Source of the DNA: DATBLE01 sp963791425
GTDB taxonomy: Bacteria > Actinomycetota > Thermoleophilia > Gaiellales > Gaiellaceae
DNA: 64,000 nt
Direction of reading: 5' to 3'
Assembly (NCBI GenBank): GCA_963791425.1
Contig: CAWBSE010000002.1
Span: forward strand, 124,001 to 188,000
Below are positions 7,879-15,865 of this stretch, one piece after another; the first letter of the stretch is position 1; the number at the start of each line of letters is the position of its first letter. Position numbers and translations under genes: made by a program. Under the pieces are notes generated by a model. The model saw only the letters and a program-made list of their open reading frames with translations. It searched no databases and was not told where the DNA came from.

Positions 7879-9815
7879 CCGATCAACCCGAACTTGGCGG
7901 CGGCGAGCAGCACGACGACGAGGCCGATCAGATACGCGACGTACGTTCCGAGCCGGCCGCTCTGGATGCGCCTGGCCCTCGCCGCGGCGGCGAGCGCGGC
8001 GCGATTCACCGGCGCGTACAGGTGCTCGTCGAAGAGATGTGGGACGTGGCCCTTGTACGACACCTCCTGCACGACTCCGCCCTGCGTGTGTACCTCGATC
8101 TCCCGCTGGGGCCGGAGCACCGACTCGAGCACCAGCCGCAGCGGCTTGGTGAACCCCGCGCTCGTCCAGTTCAGCTGCGGCTCGACGAGCTGGCCGCACG
8201 CCCACGTCGGCGCGGGCGCCGCCGACCTCCGGCCGCGCAGGATCAGGAGGAGTCCGCCGATGCCCGCGAGCGCGATCGCGATCCCGCCGGTCGGGAGGGA
8301 ACCGGTTCCCGGGATGGTCAGGCCGACGTGGGTGGGTGCGGGCGCCGCCCACGGCGCGAGGCCGACGAGCGCGCCGAACAGCAGGCCCGGGGCCAGGCCG
8401 AGGGCGACGCAGCCGGCCGCGAGCAGACCGACGGCGACCCACATCGGGGCGGGCGCCTCGACCGCGTGCGCGGTCGCCTCACGGCGCGGCGCGCCGAGCA
8501 GCACGAGCCCGACCACCTTGACGAAGCAGTAGACGGCAAGGGCGACGGTGGCAGCGAGCGCGGCCAGGGCGATCCCCCCGGCCAGCCCGACGGCGACGCT
8601 GCCGTAGGCGGAGACGTGCAGCAGCGACTGAAGCGTCAGCCACTCCGAGGCGAACCCGTTCAGGGGCGGAATCCCGGCGATCGCCATGGCACCGACGAGA
8701 AACGCCCCGCCGGTCCAGGGCATCCGACGCAGCAGCCCGCCGAGCCGGTCGAGCTCGAGCGATCCGGCGGCCCGCTCGAACGCACCGGCGCCGAGAAAGA
8801 GCAGCGCCTTGAAGAGCGCGTGGTTCAGCGTGTGCAGCAGCGCCGCGGCGAGCGCGAACGCGGCCCAGGTGTCGGCCCCGCCCGTCCGCATCAGCAGGCA
8901 CGCGCCGAGACCGAGCACGATGATTCCGATGTTCTCGATCGAGTGCAGCGCGAGCAGCCGCTTCAGGTCGTGCTGGAAGAGCGCGTAGGTGACGCCTCCG
9001 ACCGCGGACAGCGCGCCGAGCGCGAGCACCAGCCCACCGATCCAGAGCGGTAGCACGCCGACCCAGTCGACGAGCACGCGCACGAGCCCGTAGACGGCGA
9101 TCTTGATCATCACGCCGCTCATCAGCGCCGAGATGTGCGCCGGCGCGATCGGATGCGCCCGCGGCAGCCACGTGTGGAACGGCATCACGCCCGCCTTGGT
9201 GCCCATCCCGAGGATCGCGGTCAGGGCGATCGCGACCTGGATGCCGCTGCCCTGGGCGAGCGGCTCGCCGTTCATGGCGCCCGCGTGCGCCGCCAGCAGG
9301 ATCGCGATCCAGGTCCCGGCTCCGCCGAGGTGCGTGATCGCGACGTAGACGAAGACCGTGCGCCGCGCGACCTCGTCGCTGCGCCCCACCAGGATCACCG
9401 CGGCCGGCAGGAGCGTCATCAGCTCCCAGCCGAGCAGGAACGTCACCGGGTCGCGCGCGCAGAGAACGCCGGCGAGGACGAGCACGAAGACGCCGCCGAG
9501 CACGCCGATCGTCCGCCCGCGCGGTGTCGGCTCGAGGTAGCGGGACGCGAAGAGCAACGACGGGGCGGCGGTCACGCCGAGCGTGCCGAGGAAGAAGCCC
9601 GACAACGGATCGAGCCCGAACTGCGGGTCGAAGGCGCCGGTGAAGGACGCCCCGATCGTCGTCTGGCCCGCGAGGGCGAGGAAGCCTGCCGCCGCGAGCA
9701 CCGCCGCCCCGGCTGCCTGGACGAGGAGGCCCGTCCGGAACGTGACGCGGCCGGCCGCGAGTGCCGTCCCGAGCGCGACCGCCCCGACGCCGGCGACCAG
9801 CAGGGCGGCGGTCAC
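7875..9815 (-). CDS. hyfB: Hydrogenase-4 component B / NuoL-like membrane subunit
   Basis: 646-residue NuoL/HyfB-family antiporter-like subunit. Typical features are GWELMTLLPAAVIL (channel Glu), GTKAGVMPFHTWLPRAHPIAPAHISALMSGVM (channel Lys and His) and LKRLLALHSIENIG, followed by a C-terminal hydrophilic stretch and a last membrane helix. First structural gene of the operon: its ATG overlaps the TGA of the ArsR gene (9812-9815), so the regulator and complex are read from one transcript. Compared with the E. coli hyf order, A, D and H are absent. Confidence 0.88.
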   Translation of the reverse strand: MTAALLVAGVGAVALGTALAAGRVTFRTGLLVQAAGAAVLAAAGFLALAGQTTIGASFTGAFDPQFGLDPLSGFFLGTLGVTAAPSLLFASRYLEPTPRGRTIGVLGGVFVLVLAGVLCARDPVTFLLGWELMTLLPAAVILVGRSDEVARRTVFVYVAITHLGGAGTWIAILLAAHAGAMNGEPLAQGSGIQVAIALTAILGMGTKAGVMPFHTWLPRAHPIAPAHISALMSGVMIKIAVYGLVRVLVDWVGVLPLWIGGLVLALGALSAVGGVTYALFQHDLKRLLALHSIENIGIIVLGLGACLLMRTGGADTWAAFALAAALLHTLNHALFKALLFLGAGAFERAAGSLELDRLGGLLRRMPWTGGAFLVGAMAIAGIPPLNGFASEWLTLQSLLHVSAYGSVAVGLAGGIALAALAATVALAVYCFVKVVGLVLLGAPRREATAHAVEAPAPMWVAVGLLAAGCVALGLAPGLLFGALVGLAPWAAPAPTHVGLTIPGTGSLPTGGIAIALAGIGGLLLILRGRRSAAPAPTWACGQLVEPQLNWTSAGFTKPLRLVLESVLRPQREIEVHTQGGVVQEVSYKGHVPHLFDEHLYAPVNRAALAAAARARRIQSGRLGTYVAYLIGLVVVLLAAAKFGLIG

Positions 9816-10147
9816 TCGGCCTCGAGCTCGCGCAGGAGCGACTGCTCGCCGGCGAGGCGCCGCGTGATGATCGCCCGGCCGGCCTCGAGCAGCTTGAACA
9901 CGTGCCGGTCGTCGACGCGGTAGTACACGCTGGTTCCCTCCCGCCGCGAGACGACGAGTCCGATGCGCCGGAGAGCCGCCAGGTGCTGGGACGTGCCGCC
10001 CGAGTCGAGCCCGAGCTCGGCCTGCAGCGCGCCGACCGAGCGCTCGCCCTCCCGCAGGAGCTCGAGGATCCGGACGCGGGCCGGATGGCCGAGCACGCGG
10101 AACAGGTTCGCCTTCACCTCGTAGACAGGCTGGGCGTCGCGCGGCAC
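9812..10147 (-). CDS. ArsR-family regulator of the hyf-like operon (Rv0081-like)
   Basis: 111-residue ArsR/SmtB winged helix: KANLFRVLGHPARVRILELL at the start, recognition helix DSGGTSQHLAALRRIGLVV, wing REGTSVYYRV. No metal-binding Cys pair is visible, unlike arsenic sensors, so the signal is not a thiol-bound metal at the classic site. In M. tuberculosis the ArsR protein Rv0081 heads the equivalent formate-hydrogenlyase-like locus and is a hypoxia regulator; the sequence style and position here match. GTG start at 10145-10147 lies 7 bases after a -10-like box, so the mRNA is probably leaderless. It overlaps the hyfB start by 4 bases. Confidence 0.88.
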   Translation of the reverse strand: MPRDAQPVYEVKANLFRVLGHPARVRILELLREGERSVGALQAELGLDSGGTSQHLAALRRIGLVVSRREGTSVYYRVDDRHVFKLLEAGRAIITRRLAGEQSLLRELEAE

Positions 10148-10154
10148 GGCGCTC

Positions 10155-10184
10155 AGTTTACAGTGAATCTTCTAACGTTCAAAG
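10155..10184 (-). promoter_or_regulatory. Promoter and imperfect palindromic operator of the ArsR-hyf operon
   Basis: On the minus strand: -35 TTGAAC (10177-10182), 16-base spacer, -10 TAAACT (10155-10160), then 7 bases to the GTG start, implying a leaderless transcript. A 16-base imperfect palindrome centred on AACGTT (10169-10184, 12 of 16 positions symmetric) overlaps the -35. This is a plausible self-binding site for the ArsR product. Inferred from sequence only. Confidence 0.5.
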
Positions 10185-10220
10185 AAAGGAAGGAATGGTC
10201 GCTCCCGGTAGAGTCACGCA

Positions 10221-11111
10221 ATGAGCACGGCACTCGAGCGGCTCGGCCGCGTCGGCATCTGGAACGGCGCCGTACCGAACGCACCTGCCTCGCAGCTGCG
10301 GGAGGGCCTGGCGGAGATCGAGACGCTCGGGTACCCGTCGATCTGGTTCGGCGAGGCGTTCTCGCGCGAGAGCTTCTCGGCGGCGGCGCTCGTCCTCTCC
10401 TCGACCGAGAGGCTCGTTGCCGCCACCGGGATCACCAACGTCTACGCCCGCGATCCGGCCGCGGCCAACGCCGGAGCGAAGACGATCGGCGAGGCCTTCC
10501 CCGGCCGGTTCGTGTTCGGGCTCGGGATCAGTCACGGGCATCTGGTCGAGCTGCGCGGCCAGACCTACGGGCCGCCGGTGACGACGATGCGCGCCTATCT
10601 CGACGGAATGGAGGCGGCGCCGTACCAGGGGCCCGAGCCGGCCGACCGCGTCCCGATCGTCCTCGCCGCCCTCGGGCCGAAGATGCTCGACCTCGCGCGC
10701 GACCGGACGGACGGCGCGCACCCCTACTTCGTCCCGGTCGAGCACACGGCGCAGGCCAGGGAGCGGCTCGGCCCCGGCAAGCTGCTCGCCCCCGAGCAGG
10801 CCGTGATCCTCACCGGCGACGAGGATCGGGCGCGCGAACTGGCGCGCGAGCACTGCGCCTTCTATCTGTCCGCCCCGAACTACCGGAACAGCATGCTCCG
10901 GCTCGGATTCGAGGAGAGCGACCTGGAGGACGGCGGCTCCGACCGTCTGCTCGAAGCGATCGTCGTCTGGGGCGACGAGGAGGCGATCCGCACCCGTGTC
11001 GAGGCGCACCTCGATGCCGGTGCCGACCACGTGTGCATCCAGACGCTGCCGTCCGGCGAGCTCGACCTCGACGCTCTCCGCCGGCTCGCGCCGGCGCTGC
11101 TCGACCTCTGA
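10221..11111 (+). CDS. LLM-class (F420-dependent type) oxidoreductase
   Basis: 296-residue luciferase-like monooxygenase fold protein with the family landmarks LGYPSIWFGEAFSRESF, LVAATGITNVYARDP, GLGISHGHLVE and a C-terminal GADHVCIQ block. The pattern matches the F420-dependent actinobacterial subgroup. These enzymes use reduced F420 (or FMN) for hydride transfer in the cytosol; the substrate is not predictable. ATG at 10221 is preceded by a purine-rich stretch (aaaggaagg) that is rather distant for a ribosome site. Divergent from the ArsR-hyf operon across a 73-base gap, so a shared regulatory region is possible. Confidence 0.85.
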   Translation: MSTALERLGRVGIWNGAVPNAPASQLREGLAEIETLGYPSIWFGEAFSRESFSAAALVLSSTERLVAATGITNVYARDPAAANAGAKTIGEAFPGRFVFGLGISHGHLVELRGQTYGPPVTTMRAYLDGMEAAPYQGPEPADRVPIVLAALGPKMLDLARDRTDGAHPYFVPVEHTAQARERLGPGKLLAPEQAVILTGDEDRARELAREHCAFYLSAPNYRNSMLRLGFEESDLEDGGSDRLLEAIVVWGDEEAIRTRVEAHLDAGADHVCIQTLPSGELDLDALRRLAPALLDL

Positions 11112-11155
11112 GCCGGCGGCGGCGCTCGCGTTCGTGCAACGCTTCGCCTGAGCCG

Positions 11156-11431
11156 ATGGCAGAGCCGATCTGCACCCACCTCGATCAGGTCACCGTCACG
11201 GAGCTCCCGGACGAGATCGCGGGCTGCGAGGCGTGCCTGAAGATCGGCGGGCGCTGGCTGCATCTGCGGATGTGCGAGGTCTGCGGGAAGATCGGGTGCT
11301 GCGACTCGTCGCCGAACCGGCACGCGTCCAGGCACGCGCACGAGGACGGGCACCCGATCGCCCGCTCCGCGGAGCCCGGCGAGGACTGGAGCTGGTGCTT
11401 CGTCGACGAGGTCGCGTTCGTCCTCGGATGA
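11156..11431 (+). CDS. UBP-type zinc finger domain protein
   Basis: 91-residue protein made almost entirely of a ZnF-UBP-like domain: Cys/His ligands in ICTHLD, GCEACL, RMCEVCGKIGCCD, then NRHASRHAHEDGHP. In eukaryotes this fold binds the ubiquitin C-terminus; bacterial stand-alone versions have no established role. It starts at ATG 11156 and its TGA overlaps the ATG of the DUF5996 gene (ATGA at 11428-11431), which itself overlaps an MFS gene. The three therefore form a tight operon whose common purpose is unknown. Confidence 0.82.
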   Translation: MAEPICTHLDQVTVTELPDEIAGCEACLKIGGRWLHLRMCEVCGKIGCCDSSPNRHASRHAHEDGHPIARSAEPGEDWSWCFVDEVAFVLG

Positions 11432-12339
11432 CCGCGCTCCCGCCGCTTCCGTACCCGCCCTGGGAACGGACGAAGGAGACCCTGCACCTGTGGGCCCAGA
11501 TCGTCGGCAAGGTGAAGCTGGCCTCGTCGCCGCCGAAGAACCACTGGTGGCACGTCCCGCTGTACGTCGACGTGCACGGGCTGACCACGCGTGTTCTGCA
11601 CTCCCGCGACGCAACCGCGTTCGAGATCCGGTTCGACTTCGCGGCGCACCGGCTGGTCGTCGAGACGGCCAGGCGCGAGGAGTCGTTCGAGCTCGCCGAC
11701 GGCCTCTCCGTCGCCGCGTTCGACGACCAGTTGCACGCGGCGCTCGGCGCACTGGGCGTCGACCTGCCGATCGTCGAGAAGCCGTTCGGCGTGCCGATGA
11801 CGACGCCGTTCCCGGACGACGACGAGCATGCGTCCTACGACGCCGAGGCGGTCGAGCGCTTCTGGCGGGTGCTCGACTGGAGCGCGGACGTGCTCGAGGA
11901 GTTCGCCGGCTGGTTCTGCGGCAAGCAGAGCCCGGTGCACCTGTTCTGGCACTCGTTCGACCTGGCGCTGACGCGGTTCAGCGGACGGCCGGCGCCCCCC
12001 ATGCCCGAGGCCGATCCGGTGACCCGCGAGGCGTACGCCGACGAGGTCGTCTCGTTCGGCTTCTGGGCGGGCGACCAGAACGTCCGCGAGCCGAGCTACT
12101 ACTCGTACACCGCGCCCGAGCCGGCCGGACTACGCGACCAGCCGCTCCGGGCCGGGGCCGTCTGGGTCGAGCAGAACGGCGGCTCGCTGGCGATCCTCCC
12201 GTACGAGACGGTGCGTGCGGCCGCCGACCCGCGCGCGGCGCTGCTCGAGTTCCTCGAGAGCGCGTACCAGGCGGGCGCGGGCGCCGCGGGCTGGAAACGC
12301 GACGAGCTCATCTCGTCCTGGTGCCCGCTGCCGCGATGA
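11428..12339 (+). CDS. DUF5996 family protein
   Basis: 303 residues with the DUF5996 pattern: WERTKETLHLWAQIVGKVKLA near the N-terminus, NHWWHVPLYVDVHGL, SPVHLFWHSFDLALTRFSG and EVVSFGFWAGD near the end. Function is not known; no signal peptide or membrane segment is seen, and no catalytic motif I recognise. It is the middle gene of a coupled operon (ATGA overlaps at both ends) between a UBP-type zinc finger and an MFS transporter, so it may modify or sense the transported compound. Confidence 0.82.
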   Translation: MTALPPLPYPPWERTKETLHLWAQIVGKVKLASSPPKNHWWHVPLYVDVHGLTTRVLHSRDATAFEIRFDFAAHRLVVETARREESFELADGLSVAAFDDQLHAALGALGVDLPIVEKPFGVPMTTPFPDDDEHASYDAEAVERFWRVLDWSADVLEEFAGWFCGKQSPVHLFWHSFDLALTRFSGRPAPPMPEADPVTREAYADEVVSFGFWAGDQNVREPSYYSYTAPEPAGLRDQPLRAGAVWVEQNGGSLAILPYETVRAAADPRAALLEFLESAYQAGAGAAGWKRDELISSWCPLPR

Positions 12340-13781
12340 CCCGCCGCCAGCGGCTGACGCTCGTCGCCGCGATCCTCGGCTCGGGCGTGGCGATGCTGGA
12401 CGGGACGATCGTGAACGTCGCGCTCCCGTCGATCGAGCGCGACCTCGGCGGTGGACTGGCCGGCCAGCAGTGGGTGGCGAACGCGTACCTGCTCGCCCTC
12501 GGCTCGTTGATCCTGATCGGCGGCTCGCTCGGCGACATCTACGGCGAGCGGCGCATCTTCACCATCGGCGTCGGCGCGTTCGGCGTCTTCTCCCTGGCGT
12601 GCGCGCTCGCGCCGACGATCGGGGTGCTGATCGCAGCTCGGGCACTCCAGGGGGCTGCGGGGGCGCTGCTCACGCCGTGCGCGCTCGCGATCATCGTCGC
12701 CGCGTTCCCTCGGGGACAGCGGGCGGCGGCGATCGGGACCTGGACCGCCTGGGGCGGCATCGCGGCGATCGTCGGCCCGCTGCTCGGCGGCGCGATCATC
12801 GACCACGCCTCGTGGCGCTGGGTGTTCGCGATCAACGTGCCGCCCGTCATCGCCACGATCGTCCTCGTGCTCGCCGCGGTGCCGCCGACGGCGCGGGTGG
12901 CGGGACGGCGGGTGGACGTCACGGGCGCACTGCTCTGCATGATCGGTCTCGGCGCGTTCGTCTTCGCGTTGATCGAGAAGTCCGACTACGGCTGGTCGAG
13001 CCCGGTCATCTGGGTCCCGCTCGTCGGCGGTATCGCGACCTTCGCCGTGTTCCTGGTCTACGAGCGCCTGACCCGCGAACCGATGCTGAAGCTCGAGCTG
13101 TTCTCCCGCCGGAACTTCGCGATCGGAAACGCCGAGACGTTCGCGATGTATGCCGGCCTCTCGGTCCTCTTCTTCTATCTCGTCATCTACCTGCAGGAAG
13201 TGGCCGGCTACTCGGCGATCCGCAGCGGCCTGGTGACCGTGCCGGTGACGATCGTGATGTTCGCGCTCTCGCGCCGCTTCGGCGCGCTGGCCGACCGGCA
13301 CGGACCGCGGCTGTTCATGGGGATCGGGCCGCTCGTCTGCGCCGCCGGAGCCCTGCTCCTCCTTCGTGTCGGCATGCATCCCACGTACCTGACCGACCTC
13401 CTCCCCCCGCTGCTGATCTTCGCGTTCGGCCTCACCGCCACCGTCGCGCCGCTGACCGCAACCGTTCTCGCGGACGCCGACGAGACCGACGCAGGCATCG
13501 CCTCGGCGATCAACAACGCGGTCGCACGCGTCGCCGGGCTCATCGGGGTCTCGGTGGTCGGAGTCGTGGTCGCCTCGGCGATCGTCGGCGACACGTTCGC
13601 GCCGAACCACGAGTCGGTGCGCGCGTTCCACGAGGCGATGGCGATCTGCGCGGTGCTCCTGGCCCTGGGAGGCATCGCCGGACTCCTCGGAATCGTCAAC
13701 CAGCGGCATCCGGTGAAGGCGGAGGACTGCCCGGGCGGCCAGCTGGCGGGCGCGCCCGAGCCCGCCGCCGAATCTCGCTGA
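12336..13781 (+). CDS. MFS transporter, DHA2/EmrB-QacA type
   Basis: 481-residue 14-helix major facilitator: MLDGTIVNVALPSIERDL in TM1, GSLGDIYGERRIF (motif A), LQGAAGALLTPCALAII and GPLLGGAIIDHASWRWVFAINVP (motif C). This is a proton-driven exporter family for drugs and small toxic compounds. ATG at 12336 overlaps the preceding TGA. The 3' end runs 86 bases into the convergent membrane protein gene, unusually long for this compact genome. Substrate unknown. Confidence 0.88.
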   Translation: MTRRQRLTLVAAILGSGVAMLDGTIVNVALPSIERDLGGGLAGQQWVANAYLLALGSLILIGGSLGDIYGERRIFTIGVGAFGVFSLACALAPTIGVLIAARALQGAAGALLTPCALAIIVAAFPRGQRAAAIGTWTAWGGIAAIVGPLLGGAIIDHASWRWVFAINVPPVIATIVLVLAAVPPTARVAGRRVDVTGALLCMIGLGAFVFALIEKSDYGWSSPVIWVPLVGGIATFAVFLVYERLTREPMLKLELFSRRNFAIGNAETFAMYAGLSVLFFYLVIYLQEVAGYSAIRSGLVTVPVTIVMFALSRRFGALADRHGPRLFMGIGPLVCAAGALLLLRVGMHPTYLTDLLPPLLIFAFGLTATVAPLTATVLADADETDAGIASAINNAVARVAGLIGVSVVGVVVASAIVGDTFAPNHESVRAFHEAMAICAVLLALGGIAGLLGIVNQRHPVKAEDCPGGQLAGAPEPAAESR

Positions 13782-14484
13782 CAGCCGTCGCCACGAGCGC
13801 CGCTCCCCAGGCGATCGCGAGCGCCGACCACACGGTGCCGAACCCACCCGCCGCACCCTGGTGGCAGAGCGACACGAGCCCGAGGTACGCGGCGGCGAGG
13901 CCCGCGCAGATGGGGACGAACGGGCGCAGCTCCCGCCGCAGCCCGGCCGCGATCGGAAGCACGGCGAGCCCGAGCGCGAGCGCGCCCTGCACCGAGTAGT
14001 GGTCGATGCCGACCGTGTCGTCGCCGGCGGCCGTGCCCTGACGGTCGAGCGACCACATGTGCAGCGCGTAGACGATCCACGGGACGACCCCCGCCGCGGC
14101 CAGGACGAGCAGCGGCAGCGACCTCCCGCGCTGCGGGCGGAGCCACGCCGGCCGGACGAGCAGCCCGACGACCGCCGCCTCCAGCGCGAGTGGAAACGCG
14201 AGCGCGAACAGCCGCCACTCGGTCGAGGCGAGCGCCGACGCGGCCAGGCAGGCAGTCGCGGCGCCGAGTTGCGCGACGCCCGCCCTGGAGTCGGGCGGCT
14301 GGATGGCGACGAGCATGAACGCCGCGGCGACGAGCACCGTGAAGAACAGCCCCCACCCGGCCTCGAGCACCTGCGGCCAGTCGCTCGACCACGTCACCGA
14401 GAGATCGATCAGACCGAAGCCCGGGAGGATCACCCAGCTGAGCGCGAAGACGACGGCGAGCGCCCGTGCACCGACCTGCCTCAT
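13696..14484 (-). CDS. Integral membrane protein of unknown function
   Basis: 262 residues with about eight hydrophobic helices starting at MRQVGARALAVVFALSWVIL, ending in a basic, proline-rich tail (RRRARARPPAGRPGSPP). I do not recognise the family. ATG at 14482-14484, 29 bases from the divergent DsbA-like gene. The last 86 bases overlap the convergent MFS gene; the overlapping tail is low-complexity, so the true functional end may be earlier, but no earlier stop exists in this frame. Confidence 0.6.
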   Translation of the reverse strand: MRQVGARALAVVFALSWVILPGFGLIDLSVTWSSDWPQVLEAGWGLFFTVLVAAAFMLVAIQPPDSRAGVAQLGAATACLAASALASTEWRLFALAFPLALEAAVVGLLVRPAWLRPQRGRSLPLLVLAAAGVVPWIVYALHMWSLDRQGTAAGDDTVGIDHYSVQGALALGLAVLPIAAGLRRELRPFVPICAGLAAAYLGLVSLCHQGAAGGFGTVWSALAIAWGAALVATAVSEIRRRARARPPAGRPGSPPPSPDAAG

Positions 14485-14513
14485 TGCCCGACCATACGGG
14501 TTAGCGTCCCGGC

Positions 14514-15086
14514 ATGGCCGAGCACGAGATCGTCGTCTGGTCGGACTACCTCTGACCGTTCTGCCGGATCGGCCAGGGCCTGGCCGACTGGATGACCGGG
14601 CGGTTCGACGCCGAGGTCGACTGGCTCCCGTTCGACCTGCACCCCGAGTACCCGCCCGAGGGCGTGCCACGCGACCCGGAGCGGGCTGCGCGCGGGGCGG
14701 CGCTGTTCGAGCCGCACGGCCTGGTCTACAACCCGCCGCCGGTCGCGCCGAACACGCTCGACGCCCAGCGACTGGGCGAGCACGCGCGGGCCAACGACCT
14801 CTACCGGCCGTTCTTCGAGCGGACGATGGACGCCTACTGGGCCGAGGCGCGGAACATCGGCGACCACGACGTCCTGCGGGAGCTCGCCGGCGAGATCGGG
14901 CTCGACGGGGCCGACGAGATCCTGGCAACGGACGTCTACGCCGACACGGTGCGGCGGTCGACCGCGGAGGCGCACGCGATCGGGATCAACGGCATCCCGG
15001 CGTTCCTGCTCGACCGGAAGCTGCTCGTCCTCGGCGCGCACCCGCGCGAGACGTTCGAGCGCGCATTTCAGCAGCTCGGCGAGTAG
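14514..15086 (+). CDS. DsbA-family thioredoxin-fold oxidoreductase, probable selenoprotein (in-frame TGA at codon 14)
   Basis: Reading from ATG 14514 gives MAEHEIVVWSDYL, then TGA (14553-14555), then PFCRIGQGLADWM and a full DsbA/FrnE-like protein to the TAG at 15084-15086, 190 codons in one frame. The family's active site here is normally C-P-F/W-C just after SDY; the TGA replaces exactly the first Cys, giving a U-x-x-C motif (Sec14, Cys17). The cis-Pro loop GINGIPAFLLDRK is intact. A SECIS-like hairpin follows 13 bases after the TGA. Reading from the next ATG (14592) would lose both catalytic residues. It precedes a peroxiredoxin gene by 122 bases. If not Sec, it is a nonsense mutation or base-call error. 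Confidence 0.75.
14553..14587 (+). promoter_or_regulatory. Putative UGA-Sec recoding site with bacterial SECIS-like hairpin
   Basis: TGA at 14553-14555 is followed by an 8-bp perfect stem, 14569-14576 pairing with 14580-14587, closed by a 3-base GGC loop at 14577-14579. The loop is 22 bases after the UGA and has G in its first two positions; bacterial SECIS elements bind SelB through a small apical loop with a conserved G placed roughly 16-37 bases downstream. GC-rich DNA forms hairpins by chance, so this is supportive rather than decisive. Confidence 0.6.
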
Positions 15087-15170
15087 CGCGAACGTGCGCA
15101 GCCGCGGGCCGCTCACGAAGGCGTATGCTCGGCCCCGCGCGGCTCGCTCCACCAGAGTCGCTTCAGTTTG

Positions 15171-15203
15171 TATAGTGACTCGCAGTCCGCACTTCGAAGG
15201 AGG
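15171..15203 (+). promoter_or_regulatory. Promoter -10 and strong ribosome binding site of the peroxiredoxin gene
   Basis: The 122-base gap before the peroxiredoxin contains a clear -10 (TATAGT, 15171-15176) in an otherwise GC-rich stretch and a strong Shine-Dalgarno aaggagg (15197-15203) placed 5 bases before ATG 15209. No convincing -35 is visible. A loose inverted repeat gagtc/gactc (15155-15159, 15177-15181) flanks the -10. The strong ribosome site, rare in this window, suggests abundant protein. Confidence 0.5.
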
Positions 15204-15208
15204 CAACG

Positions 15209-15865
15209 ATGGCTCTACAACTCAACGACACCGCACCCGACTTCCACGCCCAGACCACCGAGGGCGAGATCGACTTTCACGAGTGGCTCGGCGACTCGTG
15301 GGGCGTCCTGTTCTCGCACCCGAAGGACTTCACCCCGGTCTGCACGACCGAGCTCGGCTACATGGCGAAGATCAAGCCGGAGTTCGACAAGCGCAACACC
15401 AAGATCATCGGCCTGTCGGTCGACCCGACCGGCAAGCACGAGCAGTGGGCGAAGGACATCGAGGAGACGCAGGGCACGGCGCCCAACTACCCGATCATCG
15501 GCGACTCGGACTTCCAGGTCGCGAAGCTGTACGGGATGCTGTCCGCCGACGTGTCCGGCGACGCCGCCGACCGCACGCCCGCCGACAACCAGACCGTTCG
15601 CAACGTCTTCGTGGTCGGCCCGGACAAGAAGATCAAGCTGATCCTCGTCTACCCGATGACGACCGGCCGCAACTTCGACGAGGTGATCCGCGTGATCGAC
15701 TCGCTGCAGCTGACCGCGAACCACAAGGTCGCGACGCCGGTGAACTGGCGGCAGGGCGACGACGTGATCATCGCCGGCTCCGTCTCGAACGACGACGCGA
15801 AGGAGATCTTCGGCACCTGGGAAGAGCCGAAGCCGTACATCCGGATCGTTCCACAGCCGCAGTAG
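15209..15865 (+). CDS. 1-Cys peroxiredoxin (Prx6 type)
   Basis: 218-residue thiol peroxidase. The peroxidatic Cys is in HPKDFTPVCTTELGYM (about residue 45), and the long C-terminal domain (PVNWRQGDDVIIAGSVSNDDAKEIFG) is diagnostic of the Prx6/AhpC2 1-Cys group; no resolving Cys is present. It reduces hydrogen peroxide and organic peroxides in the cytosol and needs an external thiol reductant. The preceding thioredoxin-fold (probable seleno-) protein is a tempting but unproven partner. Strong Shine-Dalgarno 5 bases before ATG. The TAG stop overlaps the GTG start of the next gene. Confidence 0.92.
   Translation: MALQLNDTAPDFHAQTTEGEIDFHEWLGDSWGVLFSHPKDFTPVCTTELGYMAKIKPEFDKRNTKIIGLSVDPTGKHEQWAKDIEETQGTAPNYPIIGDSDFQVAKLYGMLSADVSGDAADRTPADNQTVRNVFVVGPDKKIKLILVYPMTTGRNFDEVIRVIDSLQLTANHKVATPVNWRQGDDVIIAGSVSNDDAKEIFGTWEEPKPYIRIVPQPQ

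Noticed and set aside
12099..13856. 585-codon antisense frame over the MFS gene
   Set aside because: Low-complexity charged composition and no recognisable domain; shadow of the sense gene.
14592..15086. DsbA-like gene starting at the internal ATG 14592
   Set aside because: It would lack the first strand and both active-site residues that are perfectly conserved upstream in the same frame.
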